A DNA stretch of 64,000 bases, taken from an uncultured Bacteroidales bacterium. GTDB taxonomy: Bacteria; Bacteroidota; Bacteroidia; Bacteroidales; Muribaculaceae. The stretch is taken from NCBI GenBank assembly GCA_946412245.1, contig CAMKGM010000002.1, positions 22,717 to 86,716 of the forward strand. Direction: 5' to 3'. Under the pieces are notes generated by a model. It did no database searches, had not been told where the DNA came from, and worked only from the letters and a program-made list of their open reading frames with translations. The position numbers were made by a program, and so were the translations under genes. Below are positions 51,904 through 60,791 of the stretch, piece after piece. Position 1 is the stretch's first letter; every line of letters begins with the position of its first letter.

Positions 51904-53310
51904 ATGAATCACCTTGCAACAATTCAATCTCACGCAATACCACGCAACAGCTTGCTGGCTGTGTTGCTTACCCTATTGTCAACCTTTACTGTGTCGCGGG
52001 CGCAAGATATTGAATACTCATCCGAGTACCTGGTGGAGCGCGTTGTCAACCAAGATCTGATATACAGTTTTTGGGATTATGGTATTTGCGTAAATGTCGA
52101 TGGCTGTACCGATCGTGATGCCACAGAGGTTTACATTCCCGACTCGCTGCAGTGGCGTGGACGCAAATTTATTCTTGCAGAAATAGCCAATGATGTGTTT
52201 CGTGACATGCGGCATTTGCGCGTTTGTGATTTCAAAATAGGAAAAATCCTGGTCAACGCTTTTACCGGTTGTGAGTCGTTGCGTTGCTTGCGCTCTCGCA
52301 GTTCCCAACCACCTCTAATTGGCAAGCACTTCTTCTATTATGGCAGGCCCGACGAAGTCTTTGAGGATTATCATTTTCTCACTACAGCCGTTGTTGTTCC
52401 TCGTGGTTGTGAGGAAGCCTATCGCAACGCTCACGGATGGAGTTTGTTCCATACCATCATCAGTCACGAGCCCACACCGCAAGACTTCGACATCCCAGCC
52501 ATCAAGCAGGCCATCACCGACCTGCAGAACGAGCGTGACTCGCTCATTGCTTTGACACAACTCCTGAGCGACAGCATTGCCTCGCTGCGTGCCGGCACCG
52601 TGATTCCGTCACCATCACCCATTACCGTTCAGCCGCTCGCTGCTGTGCCGTCGGTGCCTGCAGCATCGTTGCCCGACTCGTCGGTGAACAGCGACAATGA
52701 GAGGAACATCACACTTGAGCGTACATCTATCAAGGTGGAGAACAATGGTTTTGTCTACAAGTCTCGCTTTACACCCTATTTGATTCTCACGGGTTATGCC
52801 GATTCCACAGCTATGCAGCTGGTTGTGCCCGATTCGGTTTTCCATGGTCGCCTCTATCCCGTCAAATCGATGTGGGAGAGCACCTTTGCCGGTTTCCGCC
52901 ACCTGGTGGCGCTCACGCTGCCGTCGGACCTCGCTAACCTTGCTCCAGGTGCCTTGTGGGGTTGCCCCGAGTTGCGTTTGCTCGTCATGCGCTGTGCGTC
53001 GCCTCCCGCTTTCAGCTCTATCGACAAGGGACCGTGCTCGGCCAACGATGTGTTCGACCCCGATCATTTCAGCCGCGTCACCCTTGTGGTGCCTCCAGGC
53101 AGTGAACAGGCCTACCGCGATGCTCCGGGGTGGGGCAGTTTCGGCCACATTACCTCGGCCATGCCCTCGTTGCAGTCGTTGGGTGTCACCTCTGCCCACA
53201 TGCAGTGCTTGACCCTTGATGCGCACATAAGCCGCATTGCGGCACGCCTGACGCATGTCGACGCCTCGCTGCGTGCGTTGCGTGCCTCGTTGTCAGAGTT
53301 TTGTGAATAG
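51904..53310 (+). CDS. Exported protein with two degenerate BspA-like LRR segments
   Basis: 468 residues. The N-terminus has a hydrophobic segment at about 17-30 (LLAVLLTLLSTFTVSRAQ) read as a signal peptide. Residues ~60-180 and ~300-430 each resemble the end of a BspA LRR domain, with caps TTAVVVPRGCEEAYRNAHGW and LVVPPGSEQAYRDAPGWGSF. Between them is a coiled coil (ITDLQNERDSLIALTQLLSD) and a Pro/Ser-rich linker. A short coiled end follows. It follows recG by 21 bp but its function is unrelated. Surface binding is likely; no dockerin. Confidence 0.75.
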   Translation: MNHLATIQSHAIPRNSLLAVLLTLLSTFTVSRAQDIEYSSEYLVERVVNQDLIYSFWDYGICVNVDGCTDRDATEVYIPDSLQWRGRKFILAEIANDVFRDMRHLRVCDFKIGKILVNAFTGCESLRCLRSRSSQPPLIGKHFFYYGRPDEVFEDYHFLTTAVVVPRGCEEAYRNAHGWSLFHTIISHEPTPQDFDIPAIKQAITDLQNERDSLIALTQLLSDSIASLRAGTVIPSPSPITVQPLAAVPSVPAASLPDSSVNSDNERNITLERTSIKVENNGFVYKSRFTPYLILTGYADSTAMQLVVPDSVFHGRLYPVKSMWESTFAGFRHLVALTLPSDLANLAPGALWGCPELRLLVMRCASPPAFSSIDKGPCSANDVFDPDHFSRVTLVVPPGSEQAYRDAPGWGSFGHITSAMPSLQSLGVTSAHMQCLTLDAHISRIAARLTHVDASLRALRASLSEFCE

Positions 53311-53364
53311 GGTTGTGGATGGCTGTCGCCCCTAATAGGGCTAACTCCTCATTCCTCTAAAAGA

Positions 53365-54687
53365 CTATGGTAATTCATACACAGCTTCTTGGTATCTTCC
53401 CTTCATGATGCGCTCATAGTCGTTACAATACTCCATGACGGCATATTCAATCTCGGCCATTTCCTTTGTGCTGAATTTGCCCGAGGCAGATACTTTAAGC
53501 AAGTACTTTTTGGCCTGTAATCGCCCTTCCTCTATGAGTTTGAGTCCGTCAATCCACAGGTTGTTCTTGCGGGTCACTGTGTCAAGATGCTGGGCTATGT
53601 GCGTCTTTAGGTTTGTGTCGCGAGCAATGCGTATTACTTCCTCGATGGCCGCATCCACGGCATGTTGCCGCTCCATGCGTTGCTGTTCGCGCTCTTGTAG
53701 TTGATTGTTCACCTGTCGCAGTTGCTGCAGTGTGTCGTTCATGGCACGCAAGTGTGTCTGCGTGGTTGCACTGCTGCTGTCGATGCGTTGTTCTGTTAGC
53801 AGTGTGTTCTCGTGCATCTGCCTCTTAATCGAGTCGCTCAGCGCGCGGTTTTGCGTGTTCACATTCCTGATGGCCGACTGTTGCCACAGTATGACGCCCA
53901 CCAGCAGAGCCCCGGCAATGCCTACTACACCCCACAGGGCATTTCTCCTCCTGTTTTCACCCCGCTTTAGGTAGCTTTTGAGCTCCTCCACGCTTTGCAT
54001 GCGCGAATCGATGGGTGCCAGGCATCGTGCTATGGCCTTGTCGTACTTCCGGCCAAGCTTCAGGTCGCGCAACACCAGGCCCAGGCTGTAGATGTCGTTG
54101 CGCAGGTCGGGTTTGCTGGCCGATGCCTGTTCGGGTGCCATGTAGCGTGCGGTGCCGGCAGGCTGCTTCAGCACGGCATGCACATCGGTGTCAGCAAGGC
54201 CGAAGTCGATGATCTTCACATTCTGCCCGTTGGTGGTCACCATGATGTTGCTGGGCTTGATGTCGCGGTGCACCACGCCATGCTGGTGCACATGTGCCAG
54301 TGCGTCCATCAGTTGCTGTGCCACTTGGCGGCGAGCGGTGCGCGTGGATTTTTCCTCGAGCCAGTCGCTCAGGGTAATACCCTCCACCCATTCCATCACA
54401 ATGCATTTGCCCAGGCCGTCTACATCCTCCAGGCTCACCACCTGCACCACACCTGGGTGCTGCAGCCGCATCATGATGTCGAACTCCTTCACCAGCATCT
54501 CGTGGTAGGCTTGCTGGTCGGACACTTCGGGCGCAAGACCCTTGAGCAAGTACCAGCGGCCGAAGCGCTTGGCTCGCGCCAGCACGTTGTGGCCGTGTGT
54601 GCCCAGCACCTCCAACGAGGTGAAGTGGTCGTTCACACCCTCGAACGAGTCGACCACAAAGCCCGATATACTTGCTTGGTCCATCAT
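53365..54687 (-). CDS. Transmembrane serine/threonine protein kinase
   Basis: 440 residues. Kinase motifs: the ATP-lysine in RWYLLKGL, EFDIMMRLQHPGVVQV, catalytic loop VVHRDIKPSNIMV (about residue 136), KIIDFGLADT, GTARYMAPEQAS and DIYSLGLVLRDL. Gly-rich loop is degenerate (GTHGHNVLARA). A membrane helix (about 250-268, GVVGIAGALLVGVILW) leads to an outer part rich in coiled coil (TQTHLRAMNDTLQQLRQVNN). Two ATG codons start it at 54687. It follows a DNA-binding-like gene on the same strand (86 bp gap), suggesting a signal pathway from envelope to transcription. Confidence 0.92.
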   Translation of the reverse strand: MMDQASISGFVVDSFEGVNDHFTSLEVLGTHGHNVLARAKRFGRWYLLKGLAPEVSDQQAYHEMLVKEFDIMMRLQHPGVVQVVSLEDVDGLGKCIVMEWVEGITLSDWLEEKSTRTARRQVAQQLMDALAHVHQHGVVHRDIKPSNIMVTTNGQNVKIIDFGLADTDVHAVLKQPAGTARYMAPEQASASKPDLRNDIYSLGLVLRDLKLGRKYDKAIARCLAPIDSRMQSVEELKSYLKRGENRRRNALWGVVGIAGALLVGVILWQQSAIRNVNTQNRALSDSIKRQMHENTLLTEQRIDSSSATTQTHLRAMNDTLQQLRQVNNQLQEREQQRMERQHAVDAAIEEVIRIARDTNLKTHIAQHLDTVTRKNNLWIDGLKLIEEGRLQAKKYLLKVSASGKFSTKEMAEIEYAVMEYCNDYERIMKGRYQEAVYELP

Positions 54688-54773
54688 TTAATCAAAGATT
54701 TTGTCAAAAGTTCAAAAGCTCGGAGTTCTCAGAGTCCTCGGAGTTTTCATTGGTTTCTTGCCCACAAAGGTAA

Positions 54774-55370
54774 TCATTTATTCTCGTTGTCACAAGCCTC
54801 TTCGGCTCGGAGTACCTCAAATTGCACCCCGTTGCGTTGGCCGCACACATAACACCGTGGTGGCATTGACTTGTGCACCAGGTTGTCGAGATAGAGCGGG
54901 TGACCTTGAATGATGAGGTGGCAGGTGAATGTGTCGCCCACCGCGAGTTTGGTGCGTTCGCTGCGTTCCACCACCCACTGGCCGTTGCCCATGTAGCGCA
55001 TGAGGCATTCCCTGCCCGGCTGCCAGCGCAGCAGCACATGGTCGCGAGCCCTCAGCTCCTCATCCACATTCAGGTGAGGTGTTATCACATTATTACTCCC
55101 ATCCTCTTGGGCACCATTAGTCAGCGAGGCATAGTCGCTATAGCCCGCGTAGGCTGCTAGCGCGTCGAGTGTTGTTATGTTGGGCTTCACATTGCTGCTC
55201 ACATAACCCCACAGGCGCATCAGTGTGCTGGTGCTCACCGTGCTGCCCGTTTGCTGCTCAATGGCCTGACTCAGCCGCTTGAACTCGCTCGGGCTGTTCA
55301 CGCCATGCCCCAATCGCCGCTCCACTTCGTGCCGCAGCTTCGCTATTCCTTCTTTCTCCAAGGTGACCAT
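54774..55370 (-). CDS. Predicted DNA-binding regulator next to the kinase
   Basis: 198 residues from the ATG at 55370 (a GTG at 55412 could extend it). The N-terminal ~80 residues (KRLSQAIEQQTGSTVSTSTL, RLWGYVSSN, then TLDALAAYAGYSDYASL) fit a helix-turn-helix type seen in Bacteroidales next to kinases. Residues ~105-180 look like a small beta-barrel with a CxxC-like CYVCGQRNG near the end. An AT-rich -7 element (TAATTTTG, minus, 55518-55525) lies upstream. The kinase may phosphorylate it; there is no direct evidence. Confidence 0.6.
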   Translation of the reverse strand: MVTLEKEGIAKLRHEVERRLGHGVNSPSEFKRLSQAIEQQTGSTVSTSTLMRLWGYVSSNVKPNITTLDALAAYAGYSDYASLTNGAQEDGSNNVITPHLNVDEELRARDHVLLRWQPGRECLMRYMGNGQWVVERSERTKLAVGDTFTCHLIIQGHPLYLDNLVHKSMPPRCYVCGQRNGVQFEVLRAEEACDNENK

Positions 55371-55860
55371 AGTTGTTTCTTGTTTATCGGGGATACTTGC
55401 GGTGTGGGTCACGATTGCTCATCCTGATGACCGCTACATGGCTATCGTGGCATTCAGCAACAAGATGTTTAATCGCGGGTGTACCGTCGCCACCACCGCA
55501 AAACCCTTAGTTTTCGGCAAAATTAACTAAAAACCACCGCCCATTCACCCTATCAATCGTTAACGGAATTTAATTTCATAGGTATTTTTCTTAAAGAAAT
55601 TTAAATGAAATAATATGAAATAAAACCCCAAAAACAAGAAATAAAATAAAACACACCCCTTCCGTTTCCTTATACTATATTTGCACATCAAGTATCCGAG
55701 CCATTATCGGTTATAAAAAGATTTAGTTTCAGGAAAGCGTTTTGCTTTTTTCACCAAACATCGAAACAAAGCAGACCAAGTCTCCACGCTTTCTTTTTGT
55801 ATTTATCACTAACAATAAAACCTTGATTCGGGAGACTAGAGAGGACAAAAAGAGAATTTC
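55371..55860. other. Divergent intergenic region with two -7 elements
   Basis: About 490 bp with no gene. Minus-strand TAATTTTG at 55518-55525 would serve the regulator-kinase pair. Plus-strand TATATTTG at 55676-55683 would serve the P-loop gene, leaving a leader of about 170 nt. A/T-rich from 55550 onwards. Confidence 0.45.
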
Positions 55861-56430
55861 ATGGAAAATAAATTTCAGATTGTTTTATATGGAGAAGGTA
55901 ATTCTGGTAAGACTAGTACCTTAATGAAACTTGTTGAGATATTATGTGGTAGCACTCCAGCAATAATTGCTGATATTGCGACTTTTTTAAGTCCTAGCGG
56001 CAAATATCGTGATGCAAGTTTTTTAATTAATTATATGGGTCACTACATAATAATTTGTACAGATGGTGACAGTTGGGCTATTTGTAGAGAGAACTGCGAA
56101 ATTTTTGATCAGGATTTCAATACAAATATCACTATTTACAGAGCTTCTCCCGCTGGTGTTGTGAAACTTACTGGCGCTCAAAAGAACGCACTTAATAAGA
56201 CTATTCCTGATATTAAATTAGATATAAGTGTTAGTGCTTGCAGCCCATTAAAAGATCGTTATGGTCCTATAAAAGCAATACATTCTTATAGCCACATGAG
56301 AATTCTGGATTCTTGTACTGCACAGTTCTGGTTGCGTAAAACCAAGGACTCTGATGTTTCAATTTCTATATCAACAATGGCAAATAAGATTAAAGGGTAC
56401 ATTGATGATTATATTTCTGGAATTATATAA
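55861..56430 (+). CDS. AT-rich P-loop protein of unknown function
   Basis: 189 residues, soluble. Walker A is YGEGNSGKTSTLMKL (about residues 10-24); an aspartate strand, HYIIICTDGDSW (about 61-72), may be Walker B-like. A related look to small GTPase/kinase-like P-loop enzymes, but no second motif is clear. The gene is clearly more AT-rich than its neighbours, which together with its isolation suggests horizontal gain. No function assigned. Confidence 0.7.
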   Translation: MENKFQIVLYGEGNSGKTSTLMKLVEILCGSTPAIIADIATFLSPSGKYRDASFLINYMGHYIIICTDGDSWAICRENCEIFDQDFNTNITIYRASPAGVVKLTGAQKNALNKTIPDIKLDISVSACSPLKDRYGPIKAIHSYSHMRILDSCTAQFWLRKTKDSDVSISISTMANKIKGYIDDYISGII

Positions 56431-56555
56431 TTTATACATAATATTAGATTGTAAATCATATATTACTCTTTATGCTAGAATAGTAATTTCTTATTGACAT
56501 CAAGTCCAACTACTACACAAATGAATACCAATAATAAATAATAAAATCAACAAAA

Positions 56556-59500
56556 ATGAAAACAAATCTTTTTAAATCATTACTGCTCACGGTTGTGTTG
56601 CTGCTGGCAGCCATCCCGCTGCAAGCACAGCAAATGGTGAGCAACAACAACGACGATGAAGTCAACAAGGTCGACCAGTATGCTCCGAAGTATCGACCTA
56701 ATCAAGTCATCGTCAAGTTCAAAGAGACTTCACCCGTGGACATCAAGAGCAACGCCAAGGGCAAGTTCCAGACTTCAAGCGTCGCCAACATCGACAAACT
56801 GATGAACGAGATTGGCGTACTTGAAGCCGAGCAACTCATGCCGCTCACGGGTGCTATCAAGAACCGCGCGCCTCGCAAGGCAAAAGCAATCTCTGGTCGT
56901 GAAGTGACCGAGCCCGACCTCTCCAAGCTCTATTGCTTGAAATTAGATTCAACCATCGTTCAAAGTTTGGAGGAAGTCGTCGAGCGTCTCTCAGCAATTG
57001 ACGATGTTGAGTTTGCCGAGCCAAACTATCTTGCTTTCATTCAATCTACAGAAGAATCCACAACTTACCAAAGCGAACCAATGTTTAGTGAGCAATGGGG
57101 ATTGAATGCAATCAATATGCCTCAGTTATGGGAAATGCCAAAAACTGATGAGACCCGCCCTGTTATAGCAATTCTTGATACTGGTGTTGACATCACGCAC
57201 CCCGACCTTGCCGACAATATTTGGACAAATCCAAACGAGGCTACCGGTGCTGACTATGAAGACGATGACAACAACGGTTATGTGGATGATGTCCACGGTT
57301 GGGATTTCGTTGCAGGAACTGCAATCATTGGCAACGGTATGGACCGCAACGGCCATGGAACTCACTGTGCTGGTATCGCTGCAGCAGTAGGTAATGATAG
57401 TATTGGCATTACTGGTGCCAATCCCGATGCCCTCATTATGCCCATCAAGGTGATGGGTGATGATGGCATTGGCGATATTGCTACCATCTGTCGTGGCATC
57501 GACTATGCCACTGCTGCCGGTGCCCATGTGTTGAGCATGAGCTTTGGTGGTAGTGCTTCAGCTGCTGAATATCAAGCTTTGTGCAAAACTCTTACTAACT
57601 ATGCTGTTCTTGTTGGTGCTGCGGGAAATTCTGGATATAGTATCTATTCTCCTCGGGGACTTTCATTTCCTGGGGCTTATGACATCGTTTTGGGAGTCAT
57701 GGCATCAGATTCTGATGGTCAACTTGCTGGTTTCAGCAATTATGACCCCGATGGACCATTCTTCTCACGTTATAATATGGACAAGGCATTCTCAAGCGAT
57801 GTGACTTGGAATGATGAATTGATGTGGAACTATGACTTGATGGCACCTGGAGTTGGCATTCTTAGTACATTCCTGAATGGTTCATACAAATCGCTTAATG
57901 GTACTTCTATGGCAACACCCATGGTCGCAGGTGCAATTTCTCGCATTTTGCAAGTGAAAGGTTATGACTATGCTCGTGACTACGGTTTGATGGGAGATAT
58001 GGCAGTAGCTAAGGATGGCGGTCTTACCGACTTTGCTGTCTTTAATGCTTATCAGGCAGCTAGTTATGACGAAACCAATCGCCAAGTTGCTCTTGCTTTA
58101 ACGGCACTGGAGATTGATGATAGTGATGGTGATGGCGATGGCCGCTTCGATGCAGGTGAGACTATAAGTCTATGGCCTACCATCCGTAGCCTATGGGGGC
58201 ATGCTGAGAATATAAAAATTGCAATTGAGCCTTATGATGATAATGTCCCTACTGATGCTCTTGAAGTTTTAAATAACAATGTTGATTTCGGTTGGTCACT
58301 AAATAGTCGTGGTTCGTTTAAGAGCAAGAATCCAATCCGTGTTAGAGTCAATGAGAATGCTAACGATGGTTTGCATCTACCTTATAAAATTGTAATTACT
58401 AGTGACAATCTTTTAGCTAATATCGAGCAAGAACATGTTTTTGAGGTTGAGAATGGTGTGGAACTTGGCGGTGTCATAGACCACGATATGACATTGGATT
58501 CCAATCTTCATTATTATATAAGAGAAATTGTAGGTATAGCAAATGGTGTCACACTCACAATTCCTGCCGGCACAATTATAGATTTTGAAACAAATACTGG
58601 TATAATATGTAATGAACCCACATCTGATAAAGTAGGAGGAAAATTAGTCGCAAAAGGAGAACCAAATAATATGATTGAATTTAGAGGAGGATACTGGATT
58701 CAATTTAAAACTTATTATAATTATGATCAAGATGAAAGTAGAATTTTAGAATACATACATTTTGATAATTGTTCATTATATAATGGTCAATCTGATTGTG
58801 CATTTAGAAATTGTATTATTGATGCTGTTGGGAGTTTCAATGAAAGCTCAAGGGATAAGATTTTTTTCTTGAATAATAATAATTTAAATTGTTTTTGTGA
58901 CTTTATGCCAAACAGTTATTTTTCATATATGTTCTTAAAACCTGGTATTTATAATAACTATACTAATTTTAGATTGTTTACAAATATTACAAATGATAAT
59001 TTTATTAATAATAATTATATTGAAACAAATCCTTCTTATTTAGATTATGGTTATGGTACGATAAATGGTGATGCGGGGGATATTTTAAGCATTTCTTCAA
59101 ACTATTATGGAACTTCAAATGTTTCAATTTTTTCTAAACATTTAAATATAAGTTCAATTGTTGGTTGTGATTATTCAAATATGCTTACCCGACCAGTTAA
59201 AGAAGCTCATGGTATTGTGTGGAAAGTTGTTGTTGATGGTTATGACGCTCAAGATGAATTTGACCTCTTGCCACCACTTGGTGTTGGTCGTCACAAATTT
59301 GAGGTTTACTACAATCGTGACGATATGAATACGACGTTCACCCCTTCGGTATCGATGGGTATGCGTCAACCATATACTCAAACTCCTATAGATAAAGATG
59401 GTTTCTGGTGCGTGAAGGACAGTGCAAGTGTTTACACAGTTTTCCTTGACATCACAGGCAAGACCAATTGCGATGGTCTCAACCGCATCAAGGTGACTGG

Positions 59501-60545
59501 TGGCAAAGACTATGACCATTTCGATATTCCAGAGGAAAGTTGCCGTTTCAACGTCCTTGTTCAGGCTGCCGGCTCGATGGCTACAGGTTTTGCTGCCGAG
59601 GCTGGTATGGGTAATGTGAAACTAACTTGGAACAATGAGAATAATGACTTTGAAGATGCAATGGGATTCAATGTTTACCGCTATACCATGCTCAATGATA
59701 GCGTTGCAGGTGACACAATCCGTCTTAATCAAACTATTCTCGATATCGAAGCCACTGAATACACTGATTATGAGGTTACGCCAGGCGAGACCTACTACTA
59801 TTACTACAAGGTGCTCTCTACCGACCTGAAGGAGTACGACATCAGCAATGTGGTGGCTGCTACTCCGTTGACTTCAACTCTTGGCGATGCTAATGCCAGT
59901 GGTGAGGTTGATGTGGCAGATGTTATCACTACGGTGAACTATGCTGCTGGCATGGAGCCGAGGCCGTTTATCTTTGAGGCTGCCGATGTGAATGTCGACG
60001 CAGATATCGATATCCTCGACGTGATAGGCATCATCAAACTCATCACCAACCCAAGTGCCAATGTTACCGCCATGGCCGAGGCCGAAGCCATCTACAGCCT
60101 GGAGAACGGCGTGGTCTATGTCGATTGCCCCGTGGAGCTGGCTGGCGTGCAGGTGATGCTCAACGCAACTCAAGATGCAACCATCACCCCCACCGAGGTG
60201 CTGAACGGCTTCGAGCGTGTGGGAGCTTGGCTGGGCGAGAACAGTTATGTGTTCCTGGCCTACAATATGGCTGACCGCACCATTCCTGCCGGCAAGCATG
60301 CCCTGCTCACCATTGGCGATGCCACACTCACCGACCTGCGCCTGGCCGACAAGCAAGGCCACAACGTATATGCCTATGCGGCTACTCCCACGGTGATTGA
60401 TGTGATTCACGCCGACGGCAAGGCTGTGCGCCACCCGGGCATCTACGACCTGATGGGCCGCAAGATCTCGAGCCAGGCAAGTGACCTCGACCGTCTCGCC
60501 CCAGGCATCTACATCGTCAACGGCCAAAAAGTCGTCAAAAAATAA
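56556..60545 (+). CDS. Subtilisin-like S8 serine protease with dockerin and C-terminal sorting-like domain
   Basis: 1329 residues. Signal peptide MKTNLFKSLLLTVVLLLAAI. A fungal-type I9-like prodomain (about 45-160) precedes the S8 domain: Asp in AILDTGVDITHPDL (about 207), His in GHGTHCAGIAAA (about 266), Ser in NGTSMATPMVAGA (about 449). The region about 640-870 is Asn/Tyr-rich, coded by very AT-rich DNA. After an Fn3-like part comes a dockerin-like dyad (GDANASGEVDVADVITTVNY and ADVNVDADIDILDVIGIIKL, about 1109-1160), then a cohesin-like beta module and a final GIYDLMGRKI/LAPGIYIVNGQKVV sequence typical of T9SS-type sorting ends. Extracellular protease, probably surface-attached. Confidence 0.9.
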   Translation: MKTNLFKSLLLTVVLLLAAIPLQAQQMVSNNNDDEVNKVDQYAPKYRPNQVIVKFKETSPVDIKSNAKGKFQTSSVANIDKLMNEIGVLEAEQLMPLTGAIKNRAPRKAKAISGREVTEPDLSKLYCLKLDSTIVQSLEEVVERLSAIDDVEFAEPNYLAFIQSTEESTTYQSEPMFSEQWGLNAINMPQLWEMPKTDETRPVIAILDTGVDITHPDLADNIWTNPNEATGADYEDDDNNGYVDDVHGWDFVAGTAIIGNGMDRNGHGTHCAGIAAAVGNDSIGITGANPDALIMPIKVMGDDGIGDIATICRGIDYATAAGAHVLSMSFGGSASAAEYQALCKTLTNYAVLVGAAGNSGYSIYSPRGLSFPGAYDIVLGVMASDSDGQLAGFSNYDPDGPFFSRYNMDKAFSSDVTWNDELMWNYDLMAPGVGILSTFLNGSYKSLNGTSMATPMVAGAISRILQVKGYDYARDYGLMGDMAVAKDGGLTDFAVFNAYQAASYDETNRQVALALTALEIDDSDGDGDGRFDAGETISLWPTIRSLWGHAENIKIAIEPYDDNVPTDALEVLNNNVDFGWSLNSRGSFKSKNPIRVRVNENANDGLHLPYKIVITSDNLLANIEQEHVFEVENGVELGGVIDHDMTLDSNLHYYIREIVGIANGVTLTIPAGTIIDFETNTGIICNEPTSDKVGGKLVAKGEPNNMIEFRGGYWIQFKTYYNYDQDESRILEYIHFDNCSLYNGQSDCAFRNCIIDAVGSFNESSRDKIFFLNNNNLNCFCDFMPNSYFSYMFLKPGIYNNYTNFRLFTNITNDNFINNNYIETNPSYLDYGYGTINGDAGDILSISSNYYGTSNVSIFSKHLNISSIVGCDYSNMLTRPVKEAHGIVWKVVVDGYDAQDEFDLLPPLGVGRHKFEVYYNRDDMNTTFTPSVSMGMRQPYTQTPIDKDGFWCVKDSASVYTVFLDITGKTNCDGLNRIKVTGGKDYDHFDIPEESCRFNVLVQAAGSMATGFAAEAGMGNVKLTWNNENNDFEDAMGFNVYRYTMLNDSVAGDTIRLNQTILDIEATEYTDYEVTPGETYYYYYKVLSTDLKEYDISNVVAATPLTSTLGDANASGEVDVADVITTVNYAAGMEPRPFIFEAADVNVDADIDILDVIGIIKLITNPSANVTAMAEAEAIYSLENGVVYVDCPVELAGVQVMLNATQDATITPTEVLNGFERVGAWLGENSYVFLAYNMADRTIPAGKHALLTIGDATLTDLRLADKQGHNVYAYAATPTVIDVIHADGKAVRHPGIYDLMGRKISSQASDLDRLAPGIYIVNGQKVVKK

Positions 60546-60549
60546 CTGT

Positions 60550-60782
60550 ATTGACAGCGCATACCCTGTCCGTCTATCCGAGTCATGTAGGGACAACCTT
60601 CAGCTCGACGGAGCGAGCAGCATAAGTCGCTCGTTAGAGCGGTGTGCGACCAGCGAGCCTCCGTCAGCGCGTGCCCTTTCCTCGAAGCCCCGTTAGGGGC
60701 GTGTGAGAATAGGCAGGGGTGCAGCCGTAGGCGGAACCCCTGTATATAGGAACCATAATAATAATTAGCCCCGTAGGGGCGA
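60550..60782. repeat. Bacteroidales-type interspersed repeat with GCCCC..GGGGC hairpins (copy 1)
   Basis: Inverted pairs: CGCTC/GAGCG at 60628-60641, GCCCCGTTAGGGGC at 60687-60700, CAGGGGT/ACCCCTG at 60714-60742 and GCCCCGTAGGGGC at 60768-60780. A second element with the same parts lies at 63091-63279. It fills the space between the protease and the cohesin-like gene. No coding potential was seen. Confidence 0.6.
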
Positions 60783-60791
60783 CAGACATTT

